Shown: piece by piece, positions 5,328 to 12,545 of the stretch
How positions within the stretch are numbered: position 1 is the stretch's first letter
Layout: every line of letters begins with the position of its first letter
NCBI RefSeq assembly: GCF_002293435.1
Contig: NZ_DBDF01000199.1
Coordinates: forward strand, 1-12,545
Source: Bacteroides sp. UBA939
Lineage (GTDB): Bacteria > Bacteroidota > Bacteroidia > Bacteroidales > Bacteroidaceae
Length of the DNA: 12,545 bases
Direction: 5' to 3'
Made by a program: the position numbers and the translations under genes
Notes under the pieces: model-generated
The model's database searches: none
Told to the model about the DNA's origin: nothing
Seen by the model: the letters and a program-made list of their open reading frames with translations, nothing else

Positions 5328-5822
5328 ATGAGATACATTTTCTTCTTTCTATTTCTGTTTTGCATAACGACATTAGTCAATGCAGAGAACAATGATTCAT
5401 GCTCCACGAGTCGTCCGTCGATAAATATTCCCATGTATTTTGAAATGGGAGACAAGATGAAGTTGCAAGAAAGTTACAAACAAAGTGTTTATTGGAAAAA
5501 GTACAAAAGATTAAAGGGATGCGCATTCGGCGCACTTGGATTAGGCGTTGGTGGAATGTTTGTCGGTTGGGTTGGAGTTGCCAAAACTCCATACATTGAT
5601 ATTGATCAGAGAAAAGATGCGGGCAAAGTATGGGCTATTGTTTTCTGCTCAGGGTTATGTTTAACCGTTTCCAGTATTCCACTATTTATTATCTCACATA
5701 AGAACAAGAAAAAAGCGAAGAACAGCATAGGGTTTTCTCTAAACAGTTCAACTATTCATGTGACTTTGCCAAACGGTATGGGACAAACACAGCCTGCATT
5801 AGGGGTTTGCATCAACTTTTAA
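5328..5822 (+). CDS. small exported protein with two hydrophobic segments, unknown function
   Basis: This 164-residue protein starts at the ATG at 5328, chosen because it begins a good signal peptide (MRYIFFFLFLFCITTLVNA). Longer versions from 5220 or 5226 would bury that signal inside the protein and start at the transcription start. After a polar stretch come a Gly-rich hydrophobic segment (64-84, GALGLGVGGMFVGWVGV, with GxxxG spacing) and a second one (102-123), then a basic patch (HKNKKKAKN). The end has alternating residues and a terminal Phe. This pattern is common in uncharacterised Bacteroides exported proteins. The sequence suggests membrane association, but I recognise no named family. 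It is separated by 116 bases from the next gene, with no terminator seen. Confidence 0.75.
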   Translation: MRYIFFFLFLFCITTLVNAENNDSCSTSRPSINIPMYFEMGDKMKLQESYKQSVYWKKYKRLKGCAFGALGLGVGGMFVGWVGVAKTPYIDIDQRKDAGKVWAIVFCSGLCLTVSSIPLFIISHKNKKKAKNSIGFSLNSSTIHVTLPNGMGQTQPALGVCINF

Positions 5823-5938
5823 TTCTATTCTGCTTAATGATAATATTTGCAGGTAGAAAGAAAACAAATAAATTCTTATTGAATAAGAGCGCCCTCAGTA
5901 GGCGTTCCGATTAGAGACTATAAGCAATCTGCCATAAA

Positions 5939-7582
5939 ATGAAAAGCCCTCAGAACCTTTTGTTATACATACTTATATTATCAGGCATTCTCGCCTCTTG
6001 CAATAGCAGAAGCCGGTATTCTTCGGCTCTGCTTGCTCTCGACGATTCTGTTGATACTGCCCCTGAAATGGCGGTTGACTCCCTCCGTAATATGGATACC
6101 CTCCAACTGTTGCGCAAAGAAAAAGCCCTTTATTACCTGCTATTGACCAGAGGTTTAGAGTTATCCGGAAAACTCCCTCAGAATGACTCTCTATTAGCTT
6201 CCCCTTTTTCATATTATACCAAACACAAAGAAAACAAGCGGTTAGCCCAGCTATACTACTTACAGGGAGAAATCCATCGCAAAGGCGGTTTCTTAATAAA
6301 AGCAGCCGAAAGTTATTCTCAGGCAGAGAAGTATGGGAAAGATAATAAAAGGCTGCAATTCCGGCTCAACATCGAGATGGGGCGTATATACCGGCGCAAA
6401 CTGATGGAGCAGGAAGAAGACAGTTGCCTGAACAGAGCCTTAAACTTGGCAGTAGAACTGGGAGATTCCACACTAATGTCCGAAGCATTTTATAATCTAT
6501 CCTTATCCTGTACCAATCAAAAGGATTATGCGAAAGGCAAACACTTGTTAGAGAAGGCAATAAACTTATTGCCCGCTGAAGAACATGAAGCGATGTCCGG
6601 GTATTACAAAGAAATGAGCCAGGTTTGTGTTTCCATGCAAAGTGCCGACTCTGCTCTGTATTACATTAATCTGGCCATCTCCTTGAGCAAGAAAGATGAA
6701 AACCTTCCCTGCAATCTGGTAAAAGGAGATGTTTTTATGGCTATGCACAGGCTCGATTCGGCAGAATATTATTTCATGCAAGATACCGGCAGGCTATCGC
6801 TAAGTCAGAAGGTGGAGATATACCATAAGATGCACCGTCTGAAAGACGAATCAGGGATGCAAGCGGATGCGAGCGGGTATTTGGAGAAGCATGTAATGTA
6901 CAGGGATTCCCTGGACTTTATCCGCAAAGAAGATTATATAGAAAGAAGAAACAACATACAGGCTTATAAACGCCAACGGGAAAAAGCCAATCGGGCAGAA
7001 ATAGAATTGGCGAACGACAGGGTTACATTCTACCGGGTGGTTTTTGTTTCATTACTGGTTATCTTCGCTCTGATAGCCATCTCCTGCCGCAAAGAACAAC
7101 GCAAGAGGAAACTGGAACAGCAGCTTGAAAGTGAGCAGTTCTCCGCAATGGAGATTCGAGTAAGGCAACAGGAAACGGAATCACAGTTATTGGCCGAACG
7201 GGAAGAACGGAGAAAAACGGAAATCAGAAGGCTGAACCAGACTGTGAACTACTATAAAAGCCTGAATGCAATAACCATTCCGGCACTTCTGAAAAACCAA
7301 AAGGGAGACATGTTGCACTTAACAGAAGAGGAATGGAGTATGGTTGTTCGGAATACGGATGCTTGCTTTGAGGACTTTACCGAGCGGCTCGGCAGGCTAT
7401 ACCCTCAACTGACGGGAGAGGAGATTCGGTTTTGCTGCCTGGTAAAGATGGAGCTTTCTATCTCTTTGCTTGCAAAGATTTACCACATTGCCGGTGGTAG
7501 CGTTTCAAGAAAGAAAATGAGGTTGAAAGAGAAAATGGGAATTGAGAATCTGAGTCTGGATGAGTTCATCCAGACATTCTAA
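5939..7582 (+). CDS. TPR membrane protein with C-terminal HTH-like domain, probable regulator
   Basis: This 547-residue protein starts with a lipoprotein-type signal (LSGILASC, Cys21). TPR-like helical repeats follow from about 95 to 330, with features such as RLAQLYYLQGEIHRKGGF, SEAFYNLSLSC and ALYYINLAIS. One TM segment (about 364-383) leads to a long charged coiled coil (385-440) and a cytoplasmic C-terminal domain (about 445-547). In that domain YPQLTGEEIRFCCLVKM and SLLAKIYHIAGGSVSRKKMRLKEKMG look like a LuxR-type helix-turn-helix. This architecture recurs in Bacteroides as a presumed membrane-bound regulator, with periplasmic TPR sensing and a cytoplasmic DNA-binding end. The signal is odd, since lipidation and a later TM would tether it to the inner membrane twice, so the lipobox may not be used. 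It converges on the OMP gene at 7645-8340. Confidence 0.82.
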   Translation: MKSPQNLLLYILILSGILASCNSRSRYSSALLALDDSVDTAPEMAVDSLRNMDTLQLLRKEKALYYLLLTRGLELSGKLPQNDSLLASPFSYYTKHKENKRLAQLYYLQGEIHRKGGFLIKAAESYSQAEKYGKDNKRLQFRLNIEMGRIYRRKLMEQEEDSCLNRALNLAVELGDSTLMSEAFYNLSLSCTNQKDYAKGKHLLEKAINLLPAEEHEAMSGYYKEMSQVCVSMQSADSALYYINLAISLSKKDENLPCNLVKGDVFMAMHRLDSAEYYFMQDTGRLSLSQKVEIYHKMHRLKDESGMQADASGYLEKHVMYRDSLDFIRKEDYIERRNNIQAYKRQREKANRAEIELANDRVTFYRVVFVSLLVIFALIAISCRKEQRKRKLEQQLESEQFSAMEIRVRQQETESQLLAEREERRKTEIRRLNQTVNYYKSLNAITIPALLKNQKGDMLHLTEEEWSMVVRNTDACFEDFTERLGRLYPQLTGEEIRFCCLVKMELSISLLAKIYHIAGGSVSRKKMRLKEKMGIENLSLDEFIQTF

Positions 7583-7644
7583 GGGAGATGTCGTGCGCTA
7601 ATCAGGGTTATCGTACAGACAATCAGAAACTGTCTTGTTGCCAA

Positions 7645-8340
7645 TCAGAAGCTGTAGGAAACACCCACAGATACAGAATGCATATACTTAATCCCGGTAG
7701 CAGGTTTCAGTCTCTTTCCTTCTACTATGATGTTACGGCTGCCGCCATATAAATCGAAATTGGAGAAGTTGTATCCTAATGAAAGCGTAATCTCATCCAT
7801 TTCCAGGGCAATTGCTGTTTTGAGCTGGTAGTAACAGGCCTTTGCACCTGTGTTCGTTACCCGGTCATACGCCACGGCGGTATTAACTCCAACACGGTTG
7901 GGGATATATTCCACGTTATGCGGCAGATTAGCCGGAAACGGAATGGTAAGTCCCGGAGAGACTCGCAGGGAGAGTGCCAGTTCTTGATCCTTATCCAGGT
8001 ACACAGCCGGAGTTGCCAGGCGTAGTTCAGGACGCAATGCCAGGACGTAATTCAGGTCATCGCTGGCAATAAACCATATTAAACTTTGGTCTGCCGTGTA
8101 TCCGCTGTAGGAGGGTTTGCCCATCGTTTTAGTATATAAGATTCCCACTCCGACGCCTGCGTACCGTATGGGGTGGTAGGCAATACTTGGTTCTATTTCC
8201 CATGCGTCATAGTTTGTCAATGCTGCCGAAAGCCCTGCTGTCCAATACTTGCAGGGTTCTTTGTCAGACTGCGAATATCCCGGTATGCACATCAGGGCAA
8301 ACAGGATTATTAGATACGTGATATTCCGGTTGGTTACCAT
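7645..8340 (-). CDS. outer-membrane beta-barrel protein
   Basis: This 231-residue protein is read from the ATG at 8340. That start is preferred to 8367 because a -7 box lies at 8365-8372 and a signal peptide begins at this Met (NITYLIILFALMCIPGYSQ). The mature part alternates polar and hydrophobic residues in about eight strands (such as YAGVGVGILYTK, LALSLRVSPGLTIPF, ITLSLGYNFSNF) and ends in SVSVGVSYSF, the C-terminal aromatic signal recognised by the BAM machinery. It is probably a small porin-like barrel of the broad outer-membrane-beta-barrel group; no substrate can be inferred. It is related in style to the decayed barrel at 4250-4733, but not obviously homologous. It is divergent from the TonB receptor operon, converges on the TPR gene 62 bases away, and may be controlled by that regulator. 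Confidence 0.82.
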   Translation of the reverse strand: MVTNRNITYLIILFALMCIPGYSQSDKEPCKYWTAGLSAALTNYDAWEIEPSIAYHPIRYAGVGVGILYTKTMGKPSYSGYTADQSLIWFIASDDLNYVLALRPELRLATPAVYLDKDQELALSLRVSPGLTIPFPANLPHNVEYIPNRVGVNTAVAYDRVTNTGAKACYYQLKTAIALEMDEITLSLGYNFSNFDLYGGSRNIIVEGKRLKPATGIKYMHSVSVGVSYSF

Positions 8341-8364
8341 ATATAATAAGATATTAAGTTGATG

Positions 8365-8372
8365 CAAAGTAA
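8365..8372 (-). promoter_or_regulatory. -7 box for the outer-membrane protein gene
   Basis: On the minus strand the sequence is TTACTTTG, one base from TAnnTTTG. TTGTTG (8395-8400) lies 22 bases upstream as a possible -33 element. It predicts transcription from about 8358 and supports the start codon at 8340. Confidence 0.45.
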
Positions 8373-8408
8373 GGAGAAAAAATCAGATAACAGGCAACAA
8401 TGAATGCA

Positions 8409-8474
8409 GATGTACATCATTTGATTTCCATAACGAACTAATTATCAGACGAATAAAAGCACTCTGATGTACAT
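8409..8474. promoter_or_regulatory. pair of GATGTACAT palindromic sites
   Basis: GATGTACATC (8409-8418) is a perfect 10-base palindrome, and GATGTACAT (8466-8474) repeats nine of its bases 57 bases away. Both lie in the 285-base space between the divergent OMP gene and the TonB receptor operon. They could be operators for one dimeric regulator, or sites that loop. The rest of this space shows only the two promoters. Confidence 0.45.
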
Positions 8475-8547
8475 AAGGAAAAGCATGTCCATTCTGTCTC
8501 AATCCATATTTTTGCCCCAACGATATGTTAAACAGAAAGAAATATGT

Positions 8548-8555
8548 TATTTTTG
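8548..8555 (+). promoter_or_regulatory. -7 box for the TonB-receptor operon
   Basis: TATTTTTG is a full TAnnTTTG match 70 bases before the ATG at 8626, giving a leader of about 64 bases. A TTTG at 8511-8514 is too far upstream for normal -33 spacing. Confidence 0.55.
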
Positions 8556-8625
8556 CACAGAAACAAAACCGAGCTTACGCATGAGAACACCTGTTACTAT
8601 TAACCATAATTAAAAACACAACATC

Positions 8626-10989
8626 ATGAACGTGAAAAAACAATATCCAATCACATTCACCTTTATCAGTCTTATCCTATTCACATTATCTGCACAAGCG
8701 CAAGTTCCGCAAAAGGAGAATACATTATTCCTTACCATAAGCGGATATGTAAAAGACAAAGATACCGGAGAAAACATAATAGGAGCAAACGTATTTAACC
8801 CATCCAACAACACCGGTACAACCACCAACGAATATGGATTCTACAGCATTACAGCGCCTAAGGGCGAAGTTCGTTTGCAGTTTTCCTACGTAGGATATAC
8901 CCCTCAGACCAAGGAAATAGAACTGTCTTCAAACCTGACATTGAACATCGTGCTGGACACCAACAAGGAGCTTAATGAAGTACTCGTATATGGCAAACGT
9001 TCCATGACCGGCATCAGCGCCACACAAATGGGAACAATAGATATTCCTGTACATTTACTAAAGAAAGTGCCCGCAGTGTTTGGAGAAGCGGATGCCATAA
9101 AGACCATACAGATGATGCCCGGAATCCAGGCAACTACCGAAGGAAGCTCCGGATTGTCCGTCAGAGGAGGCGGACCGAGCGAGAACCTGTTTCTACTGGA
9201 TGGCGTACCTCTTTATAATATCGACCATTTATTCGGCTTCTTCTCCGTATTTACGCCGGAGTCGATAAAGAAAATCAGCGTGTACAAAGGCAGCTTCCCT
9301 GCACGGTTTAGTGGACGGACATCTTCAGTAATCGACGTCAGGACGAACGACGGAAACATGAACAACTATCACGGCACCATCGGCGTAGGCCTTCTCTCTG
9401 CCAAAGTTCAGTTTGAAGGCCCGATTATACGAAACCGCACGGCATTCAACATCGCAGCACGCCGTTCTTACATAGACCTGATGGCTACTCCTTTTATGGA
9501 TAAGAATGATAAGTTCAGGTATTATTTTTATGACTTTAATGCCAAAATCAATCACCGGTTCAGCGACAGGCAGAGATTGTATTTCAGTATTTACAACGGT
9601 ACCGACAACTTCAGATCCGAACAGAAAGAAGACTTGAACAACTACCAATCGACAAATTCAAACAATCTGAAATGGGGAAATACAACCGCCGCATTGCGAT
9701 GGAACTATGTGATATCGCCTGTTCTGTTCAGCAATACCACCATTGCTTATACCAAATACGAATACCGGTCTACAGCAGAAAGCCTGCAAAATGACAACAG
9801 TTACAGCTCTGATTCTCAGTCGGGAATAGACGACATTACGTACAGTATCGACCTGGATTACCATCCGTCTACCAAGCATTATTTCAAATTCGGGATAAGC
9901 GGGCAAGCGCATTCCTTTAAGCCCGAAATGATTACAAGCAAGATAAGCGCCAACTCCATCCGGAACGAATATAACAGCCCATCAGGTGCGGCCATAAAAG
10001 CGTATGAAAGCAACCTCTATGCAGAAGACAATTGGGAACTCACCAACCGGGTCAGCGCCAATGTAGGGATTAACCTCTCGGCATATCAGGTGCAGAAGAA
10101 ATCCTATCTGTCATTCCAACCCAGGGTTTCGATACGTTACCAGATGACGGACAAAGTTGCACTAAAGGGAGCCGTCACCCAGATGAATCAAAACATACAT
10201 CTGCTCTCTTATTATTCAATGACGATGCCCAATGATATATGGGTTCCGACCACGAACAGGATAAAGCCGATGCAGTCGCGCCAGTATTCCGTAGGCGCCT
10301 ACTATACAGGAATCAACAACTGGGCGTTCTCAGTTGAGGGGTATTACAAAACGACCGCGAATGTACTGGAATACAAGGACGGCGCCACATTAATGGGAAC
10401 TTTCGCCAACTGGGAAGACAAAGTGGAGACAGGCATGGGGCGCATCGTGGGACTTGAATTGATGGTACAGAAAACGATTGGTAATACCACAGGCTGGTTG
10501 TCTTACGCATGGTCGAAAAGCGAGCGGAGGTTTCCGGGTGGAGAAATAAACGATGGAAACTGGTTTCCCTACAAGTACGACAGGCGCCACAACATAAACC
10601 TGGCATTCAACCACCAACTGTCCGCGAAGATAGACTTCAATGCAACGTGGGAGTTTCACACAGGTGGGGCAACAACCATTGCCGGACAGACAACGATTGC
10701 AGTGCGCCCAGGCGAAAACGCTTCTTCGTCCATAGTCGATTATGCAGGAGCGCGCAACAACTACAGGTTGCCCAACAGCCACCAACTTAGTTTGGGCGTC
10801 AACTTCAATAAACCCACCAGGCATGGCATGAGCACGTGGAACATAAGCATCTACAACGTGTACAATGCGATGAACCCTACGTTTGTTTTCAGAGAATCAA
10901 AAGACGAGAACGGGAACTATCAGAATGTATTGAAGAAAGTAACCATATTGCCTCTGACACCATCCGTTTCATACACCTATAAATTCTGA
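8626..10989 (+). CDS. TonB-dependent outer-membrane receptor with carboxypeptidase-like domain
   Basis: This 787-residue receptor uses energy from TonB/ExbBD to import a substrate across the outer membrane. The signal peptide ends at AQAQ (about 26). Residues 36-112 form the carboxypeptidase-D-like regulatory domain (SGYVKDKDTGENIIGANVF ... FSYVGYTPQ). A TonB-box-like ELNEVLVYG follows at 115-123. The plug runs from about 130 to 245 with the conserved LSVRGGGPSENLFLLDGVP (177-195) and ends near VIDVRT. The remaining residues make the 22-strand barrel, closing with SVSYTYKF. It has no SusD partner and is shorter than SusC proteins. It belongs to the receptors paired with DUF4249 lipoproteins, whose substrates are generally unknown. 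It starts an operon: the next gene begins 4 bases after its stop. Confidence 0.93.
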   Translation: MNVKKQYPITFTFISLILFTLSAQAQVPQKENTLFLTISGYVKDKDTGENIIGANVFNPSNNTGTTTNEYGFYSITAPKGEVRLQFSYVGYTPQTKEIELSSNLTLNIVLDTNKELNEVLVYGKRSMTGISATQMGTIDIPVHLLKKVPAVFGEADAIKTIQMMPGIQATTEGSSGLSVRGGGPSENLFLLDGVPLYNIDHLFGFFSVFTPESIKKISVYKGSFPARFSGRTSSVIDVRTNDGNMNNYHGTIGVGLLSAKVQFEGPIIRNRTAFNIAARRSYIDLMATPFMDKNDKFRYYFYDFNAKINHRFSDRQRLYFSIYNGTDNFRSEQKEDLNNYQSTNSNNLKWGNTTAALRWNYVISPVLFSNTTIAYTKYEYRSTAESLQNDNSYSSDSQSGIDDITYSIDLDYHPSTKHYFKFGISGQAHSFKPEMITSKISANSIRNEYNSPSGAAIKAYESNLYAEDNWELTNRVSANVGINLSAYQVQKKSYLSFQPRVSIRYQMTDKVALKGAVTQMNQNIHLLSYYSMTMPNDIWVPTTNRIKPMQSRQYSVGAYYTGINNWAFSVEGYYKTTANVLEYKDGATLMGTFANWEDKVETGMGRIVGLELMVQKTIGNTTGWLSYAWSKSERRFPGGEINDGNWFPYKYDRRHNINLAFNHQLSAKIDFNATWEFHTGGATTIAGQTTIAVRPGENASSSIVDYAGARNNYRLPNSHQLSLGVNFNKPTRHGMSTWNISIYNVYNAMNPTFVFRESKDENGNYQNVLKKVTILPLTPSVSYTYKF

Positions 10990-10993
10990 CATT

Positions 10994-12010
10994 ATGAGAT
11001 ACTTACTTTTATTATTGCTCGTATCGTTTTGTTCATCGTGCACGAATGAAATACCCGTCAGCTTAAGCAGCGAACCCGGCAAACTGATACTCAATGCGAT
11101 GCTTCACTCCGGCGAAGATGAGAATAAAATAACCCTAGCATTCACCGGGTACGGCAATGTTACGTATGTTACAGATGCCAAAGTCTACATTTCCATCAAT
11201 GGAGACTTAAAAGAGGTAATAGACGCGCCGACTTATGACAGGAGTAACCCCAACTCTTCTCCCGGCGACTATATCACCAGACTGCTTTATCTGCCCGGAG
11301 ACACAGTCAAGATAGAAGCTGTGACGGCTGATAATAAGCACCGCGCCTGGTCGGAAGTTGTAGTACCCGCTCCTGTGTATATTGAACGGGTAGACACTGC
11401 GTCATCTGTCATTAATACGCCATTTGAATCTCTCAGATTCATTCATCTTAAGATAGCATTCGAGGATGATGCAAGCAGAAAGAATTATTACCGGATTTCA
11501 GTGGATAGGGTTCAGACTATCTCGGCTGTCTCCAGAGAAAGCGGGCGAGATACTACTGTAATTATCAAAACCTCCGAAACGTTGCTCTGTAACGAAGATA
11601 TTGTGCTGACAGATGGCAGGCCTACACCTATCAGCAGTGATAACATCTTTGATTCTCCCGAGAACAAGTATGGGGTGTTCGATGATTCGCGCATTGACGG
11701 TAAGTACACAATGTCCGTTAGCACTCAATACTTCCCGTACACTCAGGAGATTTATTATGGTGTCCACGAGAAGCTGAAGGATATCACAAACATAGATATG
11801 AAGTTAACTGTCAACCTTCATTCCATTTCGGAAGGAGAATATTTCTATCTGAAGGCGCTTAATTTGATAGACTCCGACCTTTACGACACCCCTCTTAGTG
11901 AACCGATAAAGCTGCCGGGTAATATTTCGGGTGGCATCGGGGTTATGGGAATCAGTAGCAGGCATAGTCAGACATTGTCTTTATCCAGTTATCTGCAAGT
12001 AAGGATGTAA
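10994..12010 (+). CDS. DUF4249-type lipoprotein, partner of the TonB receptor
   Basis: This 338-residue lipoprotein has signal peptide MRYLLLLLLVSFCSSC and lipidated Cys16. The body is rich in beta-strand sequence: VTDAKVYISINGD and DYITRLLYLPGDTVKIEAVTADNK in the first third, then VVVPAPVYIERVDT, and near the end LNLIDSDLYDTPLSEPIKLPGNISGGIGVMG. That order of motifs is what I associate with DUF4249 proteins encoded directly after carboxypeptidase-domain TonB receptors. The likely role is a surface-exposed partner that helps capture or close over the substrate, by analogy with SusD, though this is not established. The 4-base gap indicates tight translational coupling. The gene looks complete. 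Confidence 0.82.
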   Translation: MRYLLLLLLVSFCSSCTNEIPVSLSSEPGKLILNAMLHSGEDENKITLAFTGYGNVTYVTDAKVYISINGDLKEVIDAPTYDRSNPNSSPGDYITRLLYLPGDTVKIEAVTADNKHRAWSEVVVPAPVYIERVDTASSVINTPFESLRFIHLKIAFEDDASRKNYYRISVDRVQTISAVSRESGRDTTVIIKTSETLLCNEDIVLTDGRPTPISSDNIFDSPENKYGVFDDSRIDGKYTMSVSTQYFPYTQEIYYGVHEKLKDITNIDMKLTVNLHSISEGEYFYLKALNLIDSDLYDTPLSEPIKLPGNISGGIGVMGISSRHSQTLSLSSYLQVRM

Positions 12011-12370
12011 CGGATGAACAAAATGAAAAGAGGAATAATATGAAAAACTTATATTAGCTAATCGTATTGCTTTTGTGCCATTCGTGCAGCAGGCCTCAAG
12101 CAAACAGGGCAGATAGTATTGCCCAGGAAATGAATCGACTGAATGATTAATTTGTATTCCTGTTTCTAACTCTATATCATAGAGAGGAGCAGTTAATACC
12201 ATTTTATCATCCAATGTAATAGTGTCTTTATCCAGAAGAAGGAGTAAGTCTATGTCACTGTCAGGGCGTGCATCACCACGGGCTTCGCTACCGTATAGAA
12301 TAGCTTTTACATCAGGCGCAGTGCTTTGCAGAGCCTCCTTGATGCGGGTAATGATATGCGGACGTTTCAT
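11981..12370 (-). CDS. MNT-type nucleotidyltransferase, C-terminus apparently replaced
   Basis: Residues 1-75 show the minimal nucleotidyltransferase fold: AILYGSEARGDARPDSDIDLLLLL (about 23-46), with G27-S28 and catalytic D39 and D41. These enzymes are the MNT half of HEPN/MNT toxin-antitoxin pairs, where MNT AMPylates and silences its HEPN partner. Full-length relatives are usually near 100-110 residues. After ETGIQIN (near 12146) the frame continues for about 55 residues through the antisense of the broken lipoprotein and of the DUF4249 end, finishing at 11981, so that tail is probably not native. No HEPN gene is next to it in the window. The ATG at 12370 matches the family start. It may be an inactive remnant or a still folded but lengthened protein. 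Confidence 0.72.
   Translation of the reverse strand: MKRPHIITRIKEALQSTAPDVKAILYGSEARGDARPDSDIDLLLLLDKDTITLDDKMVLTAPLYDIELETGIQINHSVDSFPGQYYLPCLLEACCTNGTKAIRLANISFSYYSSFHFVHPLHPYLQITG
12040..12150 (+). pseudogene. broken third lipoprotein gene of the TonB operon
   Basis: The sequence ATG AAA AAC TTA TAT is followed by TAG (12055-12057). The same frame then continues LIVLLLCHSCSRPQANRAD and stops at 12148-12150. With the TAG read through, this is a standard lipoprotein signal with lipobox LCHSC. It starts 29 bases after the DUF4249 stop, as a third operon member would. Both an internal amber stop and loss of the 3' part make it non-functional. The homology ends near 12146, where the truncated nucleotidyltransferase begins on the other strand. 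Confidence 0.55.
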
Positions 12371-12453
12371 ATTATTAATCTCCTGTATTTGTTAGCCTGC
12401 ATTATTCATAAGTGTCGCGTCATAAATGAGAATTTGGCGGTGGGAATGGGTAC

Positions 12454-12506
12454 GCGGACGACACGGATGGCACGGATTAAGCGGATGAACGCGGACGAGC
12501 GCGGAT
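12454..12506. repeat. degenerate CGGA short tandem repeat
   Basis: CGGA(T/C) occurs at 12455, 12464, 12473, 12482, 12492 and 12502, that is every 9 to 10 bases, with units such as cacggatgg, cacggatta and gcggatgaa. This is a phased array of six units in otherwise non-coding sequence. Short CGGAT-type repeats of this kind occur in intergenic regions of many Bacteroidales. 12507-12545 and 12371-12453 hold no gene that I can support. Confidence 0.6.
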
Positions 12507-12545
12507 TCTTCTTTTCTTAGTAATTAGCAATAGTATCTCTATTCT

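Noticed and set aside
7615..7638. Terminator between the convergent TPR and OMP genes (ACAGACA...TGTCTTGT)
   Set aside because: The stem is short with a bulge and has no T-tract. The region also has repeated AATCAG words, but nothing strong enough to call.
10390..10824. Minus-strand frame of 144 codons inside the TonB receptor
   Set aside because: It is antisense to the conserved barrel, has cysteine- and proline-rich random composition and no motif.
12454..12506. CRISPR-like repeat
   Set aside because: The period is 9-10 bases with degenerate units; it is a short tandem repeat without spacers.
1..12545. tRNA, rRNA, transposase or integrase genes
   Set aside because: None seen: no cloverleaf with a CCA end, no rRNA-like stretch, no DDE or tyrosine-recombinase motifs in the large frames, and no terminal inverted repeats with target duplication noticed.

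Overview
The window looks like a chromosomal segment of a gut Bacteroides or close relative (Bacteroidales). The signs are several Bacteroides-type -7 boxes (TAnnTTTG), A/T-rich start regions without strong Shine-Dalgarno sequences, an HU-related protein with the long Gly/Ser tail, a TonB-dependent receptor paired with a DUF4249 lipoprotein, and many lipoproteins with Cys lipoboxes.

Layout. (a) 1-760: an array of short tandem hairpins, then an HU-related DNA-binding protein gene with its own terminator. (b) 845-4157: an island that appears to work as one unit. An OmpR-family response regulator and its membrane histidine kinase run leftward. Divergent from them are a 46-residue peptide with a textbook double-glycine leader, a lipoprotein, and a translationally coupled two-TM basic protein, closed by a strong hairpin terminator. 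The kinase/peptide intergenic region holds TAACAT-like repeats spaced by one helical turn, and a related arrangement lies in front of the lipoprotein gene. This is the layout expected of a peptide-signalling or bacteriocin-like locus. No C39-type processing transporter is in the window. (c) 4250-5110: decayed outer-membrane-protein fragments. One lacks its signal peptide and is frameshifted. The other keeps only signal peptide plus a few residues and is joined to a diverged copy of the HU-gene leader. (d) 5209-7582: a small exported protein with two hydrophobic segments, and a TPR lipoprotein/membrane protein with a C-terminal HTH-like domain that is probably a regulator. (e) 7645-8340 (leftward): an outer-membrane beta-barrel protein, divergent from (f) 8548-12150: an operon of TonB-dependent receptor, DUF4249 lipoprotein and a broken third lipoprotein gene. 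(g) 11981-12545: a MNT-type nucleotidyltransferase with a normal N-terminal half and an apparently replaced C-terminus, followed by a CGGA-type short tandem repeat.

The region of most interest is 2.88-4.16 kb. The GG-leader peptide and the lipoprotein/2-TM pair have matching promoters (TAACTTTG boxes with TAAC-type repeats at the same distances), which suggests control by the adjacent two-component system. All functional statements come from reading the sequence; no database search was done.
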